From Streptomyces griseus (GTDB lineage: Bacteria > Actinomycetota > Actinomycetes > Nanopelagicales > Nanopelagicaceae): DNA of 64,000 nt. Of this stretch, positions 47,073 through 56,436 are shown one piece after another; positions within the stretch are counted from its first letter, which is position 1, and each line of letters opens with the position of its first letter. Under the pieces are notes generated by a model. That model did not search any database. It worked only from the letters and a program-made list of their open reading frames with translations, and was not told the DNA's origin. The DNA is taken from NCBI GenBank assembly GCA_945884695.1, contig CAMCYO010000002.1:1-64000 (forward strand), written 5' to 3'. A program made the position numbers and the translations under genes.

Positions 47073-47522
47073 ATGAAACTTATCCTTACTCGTGAAGTAA
47101 CAGGTCTAGGTCGCGCTGGCGATGTCGTAACCGTTAAAGATGGTTTCGCACGCAACTTCTTACTACCTCGCGGAAATGCAATTGCATGGTCGCTAGGTGG
47201 GGAAAAGCAGATTGAAGGAATCCGTCGCGCTCGCGCGTCCCGTGAAATCCGCGATATTGATCATGCTAAAGAAGTTAAGTCACTTTTAGAGAGTGCAACT
47301 ATTACAGTTTCTGTAAAAGTTGGAACAGCCGGACGCCTTTTTGGTTCTGTAACAGATAAGGATGTTGCAGTTGCAATTAAAGCGTCAACGGGTCAAGATA
47401 TTGATCGTCACTCAATCAAAACAGCCGGACACATTAAGAAGATCGGTGAGCACAGCGTGAAAGTTTCACTACCTCACCACGTAGTTGCTAGTGTCACCGT
47501 TAAGGTTGTTGCTCTGGCCTAA
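47073..47522 (+). CDS. rplI: 50S ribosomal protein L9
   Basis: 149 residues. Two domains joined by a long helix; GLGRAGDVVTVKDGFARNFL is the L9 signature near residues 10-29. The C-terminal domain has GRLFGSVTDKDVA and HIKKIGEHSVKVSLPHHV. Last gene of the ribosomal operon, followed by a strong terminator. Confidence 0.97.
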   Translation: MKLILTREVTGLGRAGDVVTVKDGFARNFLLPRGNAIAWSLGGEKQIEGIRRARASREIRDIDHAKEVKSLLESATITVSVKVGTAGRLFGSVTDKDVAVAIKASTGQDIDRHSIKTAGHIKKIGEHSVKVSLPHHVVASVTVKVVALA

Positions 47523-47538
47523 GTAAGACATAACTCTT

Positions 47539-47570
47539 AACGGACTCGCTGATTACAGCGGGTCCGTTTT
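47539..47570 (+). terminator. Intrinsic terminator after rplI
   Basis: A 13-bp stem (AACGGACTCGCTG with CAGCGGGTCCGTT, one G-U pair) with loop ATTA, continuing into TTTT. It ends the rpsF-ssb-rpsR-rplI transcript. Confidence 0.85.
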
Positions 47571-47689
47571 GGTTTATACCCAATTCTCAAATCGTGAGAT
47601 ATGGGGAAATATCTTTCTCCACACCTCTAACAACAGCGACAACCACTCTGACCAGCCCTTTTGACTATGAAAGGTAAGAATGAGGGAAG

Positions 47690-47753
47690 TTACCCACAAT
47701 TGATACACAGGAGTTCCCACAGAGATAACCCCTCTTATCCACAATAACCCACA
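47690..47753 (+). promoter_or_regulatory. DnaA-box cluster in the rplI-dnaB gap
   Basis: Within the 326-base gap 47523-47848: TTACCCACA (47690-47698), TGATACACA (47701-47709, weak), TTCCCACA-like near 47714, TTATCCACA (47735-47743, perfect) and TAACCCACA (47745-47753), all on the plus strand within 64 bases. The rest of the gap holds the rplI terminator at the left; a CACCTTCGCCCACACCC stretch follows the boxes. It may regulate dnaB or titrate DnaA. Confidence 0.65.
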
Positions 47754-47848
47754 CCTTCGCCCACACCCGGATAGCTGCTTTCTGGCTACTTCTCACCCAG
47801 ATACATAACCTTGCGCCATCAAGTCAGCAAATGCCATTTAAGTGAAAA

Positions 47849-49276
47849 ATGTCAGTGCCTTTTGAGAGGGTGGTGAGCGTGAGCATCGCAGAACTACCTA
47901 ATCGAACTGGTCGTAATGAGCCAGAGTTTGAACGTACCCCACCTCAAGATCTTATTGCTGAGCAAAGTGTTCTGGGTGGAATGTTGCTCAGCAAAGATGC
48001 AATTGCAGATGTCATCGAAGTTCTGCGCGAACGAGATTTCTATCGGCCCGCTCATGAAATTATCTACGACACTATTTTAGATTTATATGGACGCGGAGAA
48101 CCTGCTGATGCCGTCACTGTCTCTGCAGAGTTAACAAAACGCGGAGATATTGCCCGCGCAGGTGGCGCACCATATTTACACACTCTTATTTCATCTGTTC
48201 CAACTGCTGCAAATGCTGGATATTACGCAAAAATTGTTCGCGAACGTGCAATTATGCGTCGTCTTGTTGAAGCAGGTACAAAAATTGTTCAATTGGGTTA
48301 TTCAGCCGAAGGTGATGTAGACGATTCGGTAGATCAAGCACAAGCCGAGGTCTATTCAGTTACTGAACGTCGAGCTAATGAAGATTATGTTCAGCTCAGT
48401 ACTTTGTTGCCACAAGCCCTTGATGAAATTGAGGCAATCTCTAAAGGCGTAGGCGCAGAAGGTGTTAAGACGGGTTTTAAGGATTTAGATTCACTCACCA
48501 ATGGATTACACCCAGGCAATATGATCGTGCTTGCTGCAAGACCGGCTGTTGGTAAATCAACACTTGGTCTGGATATAGCACGCCATGCATCAATCACAGA
48601 TGGCAATACTTCGGTTATTTTCTCACTTGAAATGAGCCGTTCAGAAATCACCATGCGTATGTTATCTGCAGAGGCGCGCGTTGGTCTTAATAACATTCGC
48701 GCAGGAAATCTCAGTGATGATGAGTGGTCTCGTATGGCTCGTCGTATGGGAGAAATTTCTGCAGCACCGCTATTTATTGATGATTCACCGAACCTTTCAT
48801 TAATGGAGATTCGCGCAAAAGCGCGTCGGCTTAAGCAACGTCACAATCTCAAGTTAATTGTGATCGATTATTTGCAGTTGATGACGAGCGGAAAGCGCGT
48901 AGAGAGCCGTCAACAAGAAGTATCCGAGTTTTCGCGCCAATTAAAACTTCTAGCCAAAGAGCTAGATGTGCCTGTAATCGCCATCTCTCAGCTCAACCGT
49001 TCCCCAGAGCAACGTACAGATAAGAAACCAATGCTTTCAGATTTGCGCGAATCCGGTTCTATTGAGCAGGATGCTGACGTTGTAATTCTTCTTCACCGCG
49101 ATGATATGTATGACAATCAAAACCGTACCGGTGAAGCCGACTTAATTATTGCCAAGCATAGAAACGGACCCACTCGAACAATTACAGTATCAGCGCAACT
49201 GCACTTTGCTCGCTTTGTTGATATGCCTCAAAACAATACTCCACAGGATTACACACAACAACGCAACGAAGATTAA
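47849..49276 (+). CDS. dnaB: Replicative DNA helicase DnaB
   Basis: 475 residues. Hexameric helicase that unwinds the fork. The N-terminal domain has PPQDLIAEQSVLGGMLLSKDA; the RecA-like domain has Walker A ARPAVGKSTL, SLEMSRSEITMRML and Walker B LIVIDYLQLM, followed by QLNRSPEQR. No intein, unlike mycobacteria. The ATG at 47849 has no clear ribosome site; GTG at 47879 has GAGAGG upstream and could be the true start. Ends overlapping the DMT transporter by 4 bases. Confidence 0.97.
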   Translation: MSVPFERVVSVSIAELPNRTGRNEPEFERTPPQDLIAEQSVLGGMLLSKDAIADVIEVLRERDFYRPAHEIIYDTILDLYGRGEPADAVTVSAELTKRGDIARAGGAPYLHTLISSVPTAANAGYYAKIVRERAIMRRLVEAGTKIVQLGYSAEGDVDDSVDQAQAEVYSVTERRANEDYVQLSTLLPQALDEIEAISKGVGAEGVKTGFKDLDSLTNGLHPGNMIVLAARPAVGKSTLGLDIARHASITDGNTSVIFSLEMSRSEITMRMLSAEARVGLNNIRAGNLSDDEWSRMARRMGEISAAPLFIDDSPNLSLMEIRAKARRLKQRHNLKLIVIDYLQLMTSGKRVESRQQEVSEFSRQLKLLAKELDVPVIAISQLNRSPEQRTDKKPMLSDLRESGSIEQDADVVILLHRDDMYDNQNRTGEADLIIAKHRNGPTRTITVSAQLHFARFVDMPQNNTPQDYTQQRNED

Positions 49277-50193
49277 CGAGTAGACCTTCTCGCCCGCTCT
49301 GCAGCAATAATTCCCATAAATACAAAGACGCCACCGACTAATTGAACTGGTTTCAAAGTTTCACTAAGCCAAACCCACGCGATTCCTCCAGCAACTACTG
49401 GTTCGATCATAGTAATAACACTACTTGTTGCAGCTGCTAATTCTTTAATACCATGAAGAATGAGAACATAAGGAAGGATTGTTCCCATGACAACAATCCA
49501 AAGGAATAGCACCCAACCTGGAAGGTTGTACTGACTAAAAATTCCTAATAAGTTAATATTTTCTGAGAAGACATCAAATGGGAAACTCCAAATTGGAGTA
49601 ATAATTAACCAGACTATCGTTGCAAAACCAAAACCCCACACAGTTAATGACTCAGTACTGCGTTTAGCGCCAAGTTTTTCTCCAAGCAAGAAAAATCCAG
49701 CTAGTGCAAAAGCATCGAGGAATGCGACGATAACACCAATTCCATCTAGGGTTAGTCCTTGCCAAACCCGAGCAACCAAAAAAAGGCCTCCAAATCCCAA
49801 AGCAATTGATAACCACATTAATTTAGGAACGAATTTTTTCTTAACAAATCGAATGTAAAGAACTATCCAAATCGGTGCAGTAAATTCAATAATGAGAGAA
49901 ATACTTACTGGCATTCTTGAGATTGCGATGAAATAGCCAACTTGAACTGCAGCCATTCCAATCGCACCGTAGGCAGCTAGCGCCGCTATTTCTCCTTTCT
50001 TAACCCGTAAGGATTGACGATTTCGAATCAGGACGTAGAAAGCAATAATTATAAAAGCACCAGTGCATCGCACCTGAGTTAAGCGCCAAGCAGACAATCC
50101 ACTGGTGAGAACCAATTTTGCAACGATTCCGTTGAAGGCAAATAGACAAGCGCCGAGGATAAGAAAAAGTTCAGCGCGAAATTTTCTCAGCAT
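49273..50193 (-). CDS. EamA/DMT-family transporter
   Basis: 306 residues, 10 helices in two EamA repeats (about 10-140 and 155-300). First-repeat features: GACLFAFNGIVAKLVL and the late VSISLIIEFTAPIWIVLY; the second ends with SSVITMIEPVVAGGIAWVWL. Such proteins export metabolites such as amino acids. TACACT lies 6 bases before the ATG, so it is probably leaderless. Convergent with dnaB, 14 bases behind fadE5 in the same orientation. Confidence 0.9.
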   Translation of the reverse strand: MLRKFRAELFLILGACLFAFNGIVAKLVLTSGLSAWRLTQVRCTGAFIIIAFYVLIRNRQSLRVKKGEIAALAAYGAIGMAAVQVGYFIAISRMPVSISLIIEFTAPIWIVLYIRFVKKKFVPKLMWLSIALGFGGLFLVARVWQGLTLDGIGVIVAFLDAFALAGFFLLGEKLGAKRSTESLTVWGFGFATIVWLIITPIWSFPFDVFSENINLLGIFSQYNLPGWVLFLWIVVMGTILPYVLILHGIKELAAATSSVITMIEPVVAGGIAWVWLSETLKPVQLVGGVFVFMGIIAAERARRSTR

Positions 50194-50199
50194 CCCGTG

Positions 50200-50205
50200 A
50201 GTGTA
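50200..50205 (-). promoter_or_regulatory. -10 element (TACACT) for the leaderless EamA gene
   Basis: TACACT on the minus strand, 6 bases before the ATG at 50193, lying just outside the end of fadE5 (stop at 50208). Confidence 0.5.
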
Positions 50206-50207
50206 CT

Positions 50208-52043
50208 TTAGAAAGCTTGCTCAGAGATCTCCATAATCGCGCTATCTGTGGTTTCTACAATCTGCCTGTCAGCAGAGATATGAGGCAAATAATTAAGAAT
50301 AAAGAATTTAGCACTGGCAATCTTGCCTGCATAGAACTGCAATTCCTTCGCACTGACTCCAGTAACTTTTGACTTCACGATTGCTATTTCAGCGCTACGC
50401 AGCAGTAACCATGCCGTAATAACATCTCCAACAGCCATCAGGGCCCTAGAAGTATTTAAACCAACCTTGTAGATCTCATCGGATTTTTCCTGAGAGGCCA
50501 TTGCATGGCCAACAAGGACTCCGATGATTGCATTGAGATCATCAAGGGCTTTTAGCAGAGCACTCTTTTCATCAACCAATTCACCACCTGATTTTGCAAA
50601 AGCGGTGATTTCTTTACCAAGAAGGCCAAGGGCACGCCCTCCATCCTTAATAACTTTGCGAAAGAAGAAGTCAAGACCTTGAATTGCGGTTGTGCCTTCA
50701 TACAAGGTATCAATTTTTGCATCGCGCACATATTGTTCAAGTGGCCAATCCTGAGTGAAACCAGAACCGCCAAACGTTTGCAACGATTCAGTTCCGAGCA
50801 ATGTCCAAGATTTCTCACTGCCAAAACCTTTAACTACGGGCAATAACAAATCATTGAGCGCTTCAAGATCATCTAATTTATCTTTATCGCCACCTTCTGC
50901 CCGAGCCATCGCTACTGCATCTTGAATTGATGCCGTATAGAGAAGGAGTGCACGCATTCCCTCGGAGTAAGCCTTTTGCACCATGAGTGAACGACGCACA
51001 TCAGGGTGGTTAATGATCGGTACGCGAGGGCTGGCTTTATCGTTCATCACTTTCATATCGCCACCCTGGATGCGAGTCTTGGCATAAGCAAGGGCATGTT
51101 GGTAACCAGTAGAAAGTGTTGCGATTGCCTTTGTTCCGACCATCATTCGCGCCCACTCAATAATTTTAAACATTTGAGCGATGCCTTCGTGGACATCTCC
51201 AAGCAAGTAACCAACTGCTGGTTCTTTTTCTCCCAAATTCATCTCACACGTTGCTGAGACATTAAGCCCCATTTTGTGCTCAACTTTTGTCACATAAACG
51301 CCATTGCGTTTACCTAGTGCTCCAGTTTCAAAGTCGAACATTAATTTTGGAACTAGGAAAAGACTTAATCCTTTAGTTCCCGGGCCTCCACCTTGGCGCC
51401 GCGCCAAAACATAGTGAATTATATTTTCATTCAAATCACTGTCGCCGGAGGTAATAAATCTTTTTGTTCCTGTAACGTGCCAACTTCCATCGCTTTGTTC
51501 AATAGCTTTTGTGCGACCTGCACCGACATCACTTCCGGCATCAGGTTCAGTCAACATCATCGTTGCACCCCAGTCGTTATCGACCATGAACTTTGCCATT
51601 TTCTTCTGCTGATCATTACCGAGAATGTATGCAACGTGCGCGAATGCTGTTCCAGAGGCATAAAGATGAATTGAAGGATTAGAACCTAAAATCATTTCGC
51701 CAATTGCCCAACGCACAGATGCGGGAATAACGGTTCCGCCGATTTCTACTGGTGCATCTATTCGCCACCACTCACCATCGATGTATGAGCGGTATGATTT
51801 TTTAAATGAGGGTGGAACTTTAATATCTCCAGTTGTGGGATTAAATTCAACGCCAAGACGATCACCTTCGGTAAAGGATGCTGCAAGATCGTTTTCGGAG
51901 AGACGTTTAACTTCTTCAAGCATTCCCATGACGGTCTCGCGATCAAGTTCTGAGTAAATTGATTTCCCTAAAACACTTCCTCGATCCAATAGATCGAAAA
52001 GGCAGAATTCAATATCGCGAAGATTGGAGATGTAGTGACCCAT
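50208..52043 (-). CDS. fadE5: Acyl-CoA dehydrogenase, FadE5 type
   Basis: 611 residues, the exact length of mycobacterial FadE5. Catalyses FAD-dependent alpha-beta oxidation of acyl-CoA in beta-oxidation. N-terminal extension of about 80 residues, then ACAD segments: MMLTEPDAGSDVGAGRTKA, GTKRFITSGDSD, VEHKMGLNVSATCEMNLG and LQTFGGSGFTQDWPLEQYVRDAKI with DTLYEGTTAIQGLD near the active site. The C-terminal extra domain is also FadE5-like. AAGGAG precedes the ATG. Divergent from dcd across about 148 bases. Confidence 0.93.
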   Translation of the reverse strand: MGHYISNLRDIEFCLFDLLDRGSVLGKSIYSELDRETVMGMLEEVKRLSENDLAASFTEGDRLGVEFNPTTGDIKVPPSFKKSYRSYIDGEWWRIDAPVEIGGTVIPASVRWAIGEMILGSNPSIHLYASGTAFAHVAYILGNDQQKKMAKFMVDNDWGATMMLTEPDAGSDVGAGRTKAIEQSDGSWHVTGTKRFITSGDSDLNENIIHYVLARRQGGGPGTKGLSLFLVPKLMFDFETGALGKRNGVYVTKVEHKMGLNVSATCEMNLGEKEPAVGYLLGDVHEGIAQMFKIIEWARMMVGTKAIATLSTGYQHALAYAKTRIQGGDMKVMNDKASPRVPIINHPDVRRSLMVQKAYSEGMRALLLYTASIQDAVAMARAEGGDKDKLDDLEALNDLLLPVVKGFGSEKSWTLLGTESLQTFGGSGFTQDWPLEQYVRDAKIDTLYEGTTAIQGLDFFFRKVIKDGGRALGLLGKEITAFAKSGGELVDEKSALLKALDDLNAIIGVLVGHAMASQEKSDEIYKVGLNTSRALMAVGDVITAWLLLRSAEIAIVKSKVTGVSAKELQFYAGKIASAKFFILNYLPHISADRQIVETTDSAIMEISEQAF

Positions 52044-52191
52044 GGCAAAAAACTCCTTTTAATCTCAAGGCGAGCCCTCGAGTAGTACTTGCCTAAGGAT
52101 GCTACTGGTCGGTAACTTATGCAAGTATCCCGCCTCACTGCTTGATTTGAGTGCGCCCAGAGTGTGTGTAAGAGAGGTAAAGTCGCCAACT

Positions 52192-52770
52192 ATGTTGCTT
52201 AGTGATCGCGATATCGCAAAAGAGTTAGAGGCCGGCCGAGTTAAAGTAGAACCATTTGACCAGGCAATGATTCAGCCATCGAGTGTTGATGTGCGCCTAG
52301 ACAGATTCTTTCGTGTTTTTGAAAACCATAAGTACTCAGTCATCGATCCTTCGATTGAACAAGGCGAACTCACCCGAGAAGTTGCAGTAAACCATGATGA
52401 ATTTTTCATTCTCCATCCTGGTGAATTTGTCTTGGCAAGTACATACGAAGTGATTTCACTTCCAGATGACATCGCAGGTCGCCTCGAAGGAAAATCATCC
52501 CTAGGGCGCTTGGGCCTACTTACCCATTCAACTGCAGGTTTTATTGACCCAGGATTTTCGGGGCACATAACACTAGAACTTTCCAATGTTGCAAATTTGC
52601 CAGTTAAGCTCTTTCCGGGAATGAAAATTGGTCAGCTCTGTCTCATCAAACTCTCATCTCCAGCCGAGCACCCTTACGGCTCGGCACTTTATGGTTCTAG
52701 GTACCAGGGTCAACGCGGTCCAACACAAAGCCGGTCATGGATGAATTTTTACCAAAGCAAGGTGGAGTAA
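52192..52770 (+). CDS. dcd: dCTP deaminase (possibly bifunctional dCTP deaminase/dUTPase)
   Basis: 192 residues from the ATG at 52192 ([16 protein letters not shown]). The frame extends upstream to 52099 without support. Makes dUTP, or dUMP if bifunctional, for thymidylate synthesis. Core motif [17 protein letters not shown], then [16 protein letters not shown]-terminal [12 protein letters not shown] closes over the substrate. Mycobacterial homologues do both steps. Direct duplication of dut is not seen in this window. Confidence 0.96.
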   Translation: MLLSDRDIAKELEAGRVKVEPFDQAMIQPSSVDVRLDRFFRVFENHKYSVIDPSIEQGELTREVAVNHDEFFILHPGEFVLASTYEVISLPDDIAGRLEGKSSLGRLGLLTHSTAGFIDPGFSGHITLELSNVANLPVKLFPGMKIGQLCLIKLSSPAEHPYGSALYGSRYQGQRGPTQSRSWMNFYQSKVE

Positions 52771-52803
52771 AGAATCCGATGGGCTTTCGGAGTAAATAAA
52801 GAG

Positions 52804-52809
52804 TAGATT
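52804..52809 (+). promoter_or_regulatory. -10 element (TAGATT) for leaderless lemA
   Basis: TAGATT ends 6 bases before the ATG at 52816; no ribosome site lies between. Confidence 0.55.
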
Positions 52810-52815
52810 GAGCTT

Positions 52816-53370
52816 ATGTCAAACACCATAATTGTATTAATAGTAATAGCAGCCCTGGTAATACTACTTATTGCTTTATACAACCGCCTCATTCGATTAA
52901 ATGTTGCAGTTGATGAGGCCTTTGCCCAAATTGAAGTACAGCTCAAACGTCGATCTGACTTAATACCAAATCTTGTGGAAACAGTTAAAGGTTATGCATC
53001 ACATGAAAGTGCAACTTTTGAAAAAGTTATTAGCGCTCGCGCAAAAGCAACCACCGCAACGACCGTTGCTGATGTTGCAAAAGCAGACGGAGCAATTACT
53101 CAAGCACTACGAGGTCTATTAGCAGTGGCTGAGGCTTACCCGGACCTAAAAGCTTCAACAAATTTCCTCTCATTACAAGAAGAACTCTCTACAACGGAAA
53201 ACAAAGTTTCCTTCGCCCGCCAGTTTTACAACGATAATGTGCGTTCACTTAATACTGCTGTAAAGACCATCCCCACATCGTTTTTTGCCCCATTAGCAAA
53301 GGTAGGCACACGCGAATTTTATGAAGTAGAAGACCCACAAGCGCGCCAAGCACCGAACGTTAAGTTTTAA
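52816..53370 (+). CDS. lemA: LemA-family membrane protein
   Basis: 184 residues. One N-terminal helix (about 3-22), then long helices: YNRLIRLNVAVDEAFAQIEV, QLKRRSDLIPNLVETVKGYA and FARQFYNDNVRSLNTAVKTI are family hallmarks. The function is not established; lemA often precedes htpX or TPM-domain genes and is linked to membrane quality control. Stops 3 bases before the htpX TTG/ATG, so both are on one transcript. Confidence 0.93.
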   Translation: MSNTIIVLIVIAALVILLIALYNRLIRLNVAVDEAFAQIEVQLKRRSDLIPNLVETVKGYASHESATFEKVISARAKATTATTVADVAKADGAITQALRGLLAVAEAYPDLKASTNFLSLQEELSTTENKVSFARQFYNDNVRSLNTAVKTIPTSFFAPLAKVGTREFYEVEDPQARQAPNVKF

Positions 53371-53376
53371 CAATTG

Positions 53377-54294
53377 ATGGATCAAGTTTCTTTTCGAGGT
53401 ATGGAATCGGCTAATCGCCGAAAGACATATCTCTTGCTCGCCGGGATGGGTGCACTGGTCTGGGTTGTTGTTTATTCTGCACTTACTTACTTTGGTCAAA
53501 GCACTGTTGGCATAGTTCCTATTGCAGTTGGAATTGCACTGATTTCAGTGTGGGGCTCTTACTATGCATCCGATTCAATTGTTCTTAAGATGACTGGAGC
53601 TAAACTCTTACAAGAAAGCGACAATCCAAAGTTATTTAATGTCATTCAAGAGGTTGTAATTGCCAGCGGTCTTCCAATGCCGAAAGTTGCTGTAGTGGAA
53701 GACTCTGCCCCAAATGCTTTTGCAACTGGCCGAAACCCAGAACATGCAGTAATTGCATTTACAACAGGGCTCCTTGATGTCATGGATCGTGATCAACTTC
53801 AGGGCGTAATCGCTCACGAAATGTCACATGTTGGAAATAGAGACACACTTGTTTCAGCTGTCGCTGCAACTACAGCTGGAGCAATTGCGCTACTAAGTGA
53901 CATGCTCACTCGCATGATGTGGTTTGGTGGGGGACGTAGAGATAATGGTGGAAATAACGGAAATCCGATAGCACTTGTTCTCTCGTTAGTAGTTCTCATT
54001 CTTGCGCCAGTAGCTGCTTTACTTCTAAAGTCTGCCGTCTCTCGACGACGCGAAGCACTAGCCGATGCCACCGCAGTTTCTTTTACTCGAAATCCTGCGG
54101 GTTTGCGTTCAGCACTTGAAGTTCTTGCATCTGATTCAACCGTTGTTCATCAACGCTCAACGGCTGTGGCTCACATATGGATCGAGTCACCACTGGATGC
54201 ACGAAGCGTCTCTAAATTATTTGCTACACATCCACCTATTCAAGAACGCATTGCAGCGTTAAAAGCGATGGAAAACCTAGGGCCTTCGAAGTGA
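53377..54294 (+). CDS. htpX: HtpX-like M48 membrane zinc metalloprotease
   Basis: 305 residues from the ATG at 53377; a TTG directly before it could add one residue. Degrades damaged membrane proteins. Two N-terminal helices (about 15-55), zinc motif HEMSH in GVIAHEMSHVGNRD, a further helical region and the third ligand in RRREALADATAVSF. ALEVLASDSTVVH and ATHPPIQERIAAL are conserved near the C-terminus. Paired with lemA. Confidence 0.94.
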   Translation: MDQVSFRGMESANRRKTYLLLAGMGALVWVVVYSALTYFGQSTVGIVPIAVGIALISVWGSYYASDSIVLKMTGAKLLQESDNPKLFNVIQEVVIASGLPMPKVAVVEDSAPNAFATGRNPEHAVIAFTTGLLDVMDRDQLQGVIAHEMSHVGNRDTLVSAVAATTAGAIALLSDMLTRMMWFGGGRRDNGGNNGNPIALVLSLVVLILAPVAALLLKSAVSRRREALADATAVSFTRNPAGLRSALEVLASDSTVVHQRSTAVAHIWIESPLDARSVSKLFATHPPIQERIAALKAMENLGPSK

Positions 54295-54339
54295 CTCCAA
54301 GTTAGAGAGCTATTGGAAAGAAGAGGCTGAAAGTAGAGC

Positions 54340-56406
54340 CTAAATGTTTTCGGGCTTGTTTTTTACGCTCCGAAGGAGCGCTTGTGCCACATCAAGGACT
54401 TCAACATCAGAGTCCCGTGCGTTCATCCCATCGCCAACCATTACCCGACAGAACGGGCAGGCGACGGCAACTTCTTGGGCACCAGTGGCAATCGCTTCAT
54501 CGACGCGGTTGAGATTAATCCGCGTACCAATGGTTTCTTCCATCCACATGCGACCACCACCTGCACCACAACAAAATGATCGCTCCTGGTTTCGTGGCAT
54601 TTCTATCACTGCAACACCAGTTGCAGCCAGAAGTTCGCGGGGTGGCTCGTAAATCTGATTGTGCCGACCCAGGTAGCAAGGGTCGTGGTAGGTCAGAGTT
54701 TTTTCGCTCTTAGTAATCGGAACCAACTTCCGCTCGCGCACTAGTTGATTGAGAAGTTGAGTGTGATGAACCATCTCTAATTCAAAACCACTTTGTTGGT
54801 AGTCGCGTCCAATTGTAGTGAAGCAATGTGGGCATGTAACAACAATTTTCTTTTTGCCTTTATCTGTTCGCCCTGCAAAAACTTCCTCAAAAGTATCAAT
54901 ATTTTCTTTGGCAAGTATTTGAAAAAGAAACTCATTTCCAGCACGGCGGGCAGGATCCCCTGTGCAGGTTTCTTTCTTACCTAAAACCGCAAAAGTAACG
55001 CCAGACATATATAACAACTCTGCAACAGCTTTTGTTGTTTTCTTGGCACGTTCTTCATATGCACCGGCACAACCCACCCAGAAAAGATATTCAACATCAT
55101 CGGGTAGTTGACCTTCAACAACGCGAATTGGGAAATCGCATTCAGAAATCCAGGCATCGCGATCGGCTCGATTAGCACCCCAAGGATTGCCAGCTTTTTC
55201 TAAATTTCTAAAAGTTCCGCCAAGCTCGGTAGGAAATTCGGATTCAACTAAAACTTGAAAGCGACGCATATTAACAATATGGTCAATATGTTCGATATCG
55301 ACAGGGCATTCGTTAACACATGCCCCACATGTGGTGCAAGACCACAAAACATCGAGTGAAATTGGCGCGCCATCCCCAACTAGATTCTCACTTTCAACAA
55401 CTTTAGACATCGCATGGTCGCGCATGGCCATAATCAGCAACTTTGGAGAGAGAGGTTTATCCGTATGCCAAGCAGGGCATTGTGACTGACACCGACCACA
55501 TTCGGTGCAACTAGTCATATCCAACAAGCCTTTCCATGAAATATCCGAGCGAGTTCCAAGGCCGAAAACATCATCTTCGGCTGGATCTTCAAAATTGATT
55601 GGCTTACCTTTAGAGAGCATCTCCGGTAATTCACCGAGAGAGGAAGTTCCATCGCTATGCCTTTTGTAATACACGTTGAAAAAAGCCAAGAAGCGGTGCC
55701 AAGCAACACCCATGGTTAAGTTGAGCGCAATCACAATAAACCACATCATCGACACAACAATTTTGATAGTTGCAACAATTTTGATCCACAGGATGATTGC
55801 TGAAAGTGACATACTCTTAAACATTGCCGCAATTGCCCATGTTGTTATGTAGTGCTTATTCCAAGAAGTTTCATGTGAGAGAGCACCTTCTAGGCCACGC
55901 AAAGCGATAACACAAAAAACTATAACTAAAATTGTTGCTTCCACATAATACGCTTTTAATGATCCAGATTTATAAAAACGCGAAGCACGATCCTTTTTGA
56001 TAAACCGCGTAAATTGACGAATACCAATTAAGGTCACTATTGCAATCCCTGTGCCCCAAGCGATAACTTCCGAAAGATATTCATAAAGAAAGAAGTTGCC
56101 GATAAAAGGCAAGGTAAAGTAGGAATCCCACACTTGACCGTAGGCGGTTATTAAAGTTCCAAATAAAGAAACAAAACCAATCATGACGATCCAGTGCGCA
56201 ATTCCGGTACCCGTGAAGTTGAGCATTTTTGTGTGCCCAAGGACTTCTTTTAGCATATGTCCAGTACGAGCACCACGATTATTGCTTCTTGTCGGATCAG
56301 GTTGTCCTGCGCGGTAAATTTTTATTAGCCGCCTTGCACTTATAGCCAGCAAAACAATTGCAACGAGAGTTATTGCATAACTCACTAAAGGTAAGAGTAA
56401 ATTCAC
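54340..56406 (-). CDS. Membrane-bound Fe-S oxidoreductase (heterodisulfide-reductase-like, CCG domains)
   Basis: 688 residues. N-terminal half has about five helices (1-240). Two [4Fe-4S] motifs follow: CTECGRCQSQCP and CTTCGACVNECP. Two cysteine-rich CCG domains are visible: VGCAGAYEERAKKTT, then YHDPCYLGRH with SFCCGAGGGRMW. The overall layout equals Rv0338c of mycobacteria and NarI-HdrD-like fusions. It probably moves electrons between a soluble donor and the quinone pool. Downstream of lldD by about 30 bases, in the same orientation, so it may accept electrons from lactate or another 2-hydroxyacid. Confidence 0.87.
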   Translation of the reverse strand: MNLLLPLVSYAITLVAIVLLAISARRLIKIYRAGQPDPTRSNNRGARTGHMLKEVLGHTKMLNFTGTGIAHWIVMIGFVSLFGTLITAYGQVWDSYFTLPFIGNFFLYEYLSEVIAWGTGIAIVTLIGIRQFTRFIKKDRASRFYKSGSLKAYYVEATILVIVFCVIALRGLEGALSHETSWNKHYITTWAIAAMFKSMSLSAIILWIKIVATIKIVVSMMWFIVIALNLTMGVAWHRFLAFFNVYYKRHSDGTSSLGELPEMLSKGKPINFEDPAEDDVFGLGTRSDISWKGLLDMTSCTECGRCQSQCPAWHTDKPLSPKLLIMAMRDHAMSKVVESENLVGDGAPISLDVLWSCTTCGACVNECPVDIEHIDHIVNMRRFQVLVESEFPTELGGTFRNLEKAGNPWGANRADRDAWISECDFPIRVVEGQLPDDVEYLFWVGCAGAYEERAKKTTKAVAELLYMSGVTFAVLGKKETCTGDPARRAGNEFLFQILAKENIDTFEEVFAGRTDKGKKKIVVTCPHCFTTIGRDYQQSGFELEMVHHTQLLNQLVRERKLVPITKSEKTLTYHDPCYLGRHNQIYEPPRELLAATGVAVIEMPRNQERSFCCGAGGGRMWMEETIGTRINLNRVDEAIATGAQEVAVACPFCRVMVGDGMNARDSDVEVLDVAQALLRSVKNKPENI

Positions 56407-56436
56407 AATCGTAAGACTATCTCTACCGCATCAATT

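Noticed and set aside
47849-49276. Intein in DnaB or gyrase as in some actinobacteria
   Set aside because: DnaB, GyrA and GyrB all have normal lengths with unbroken motifs.
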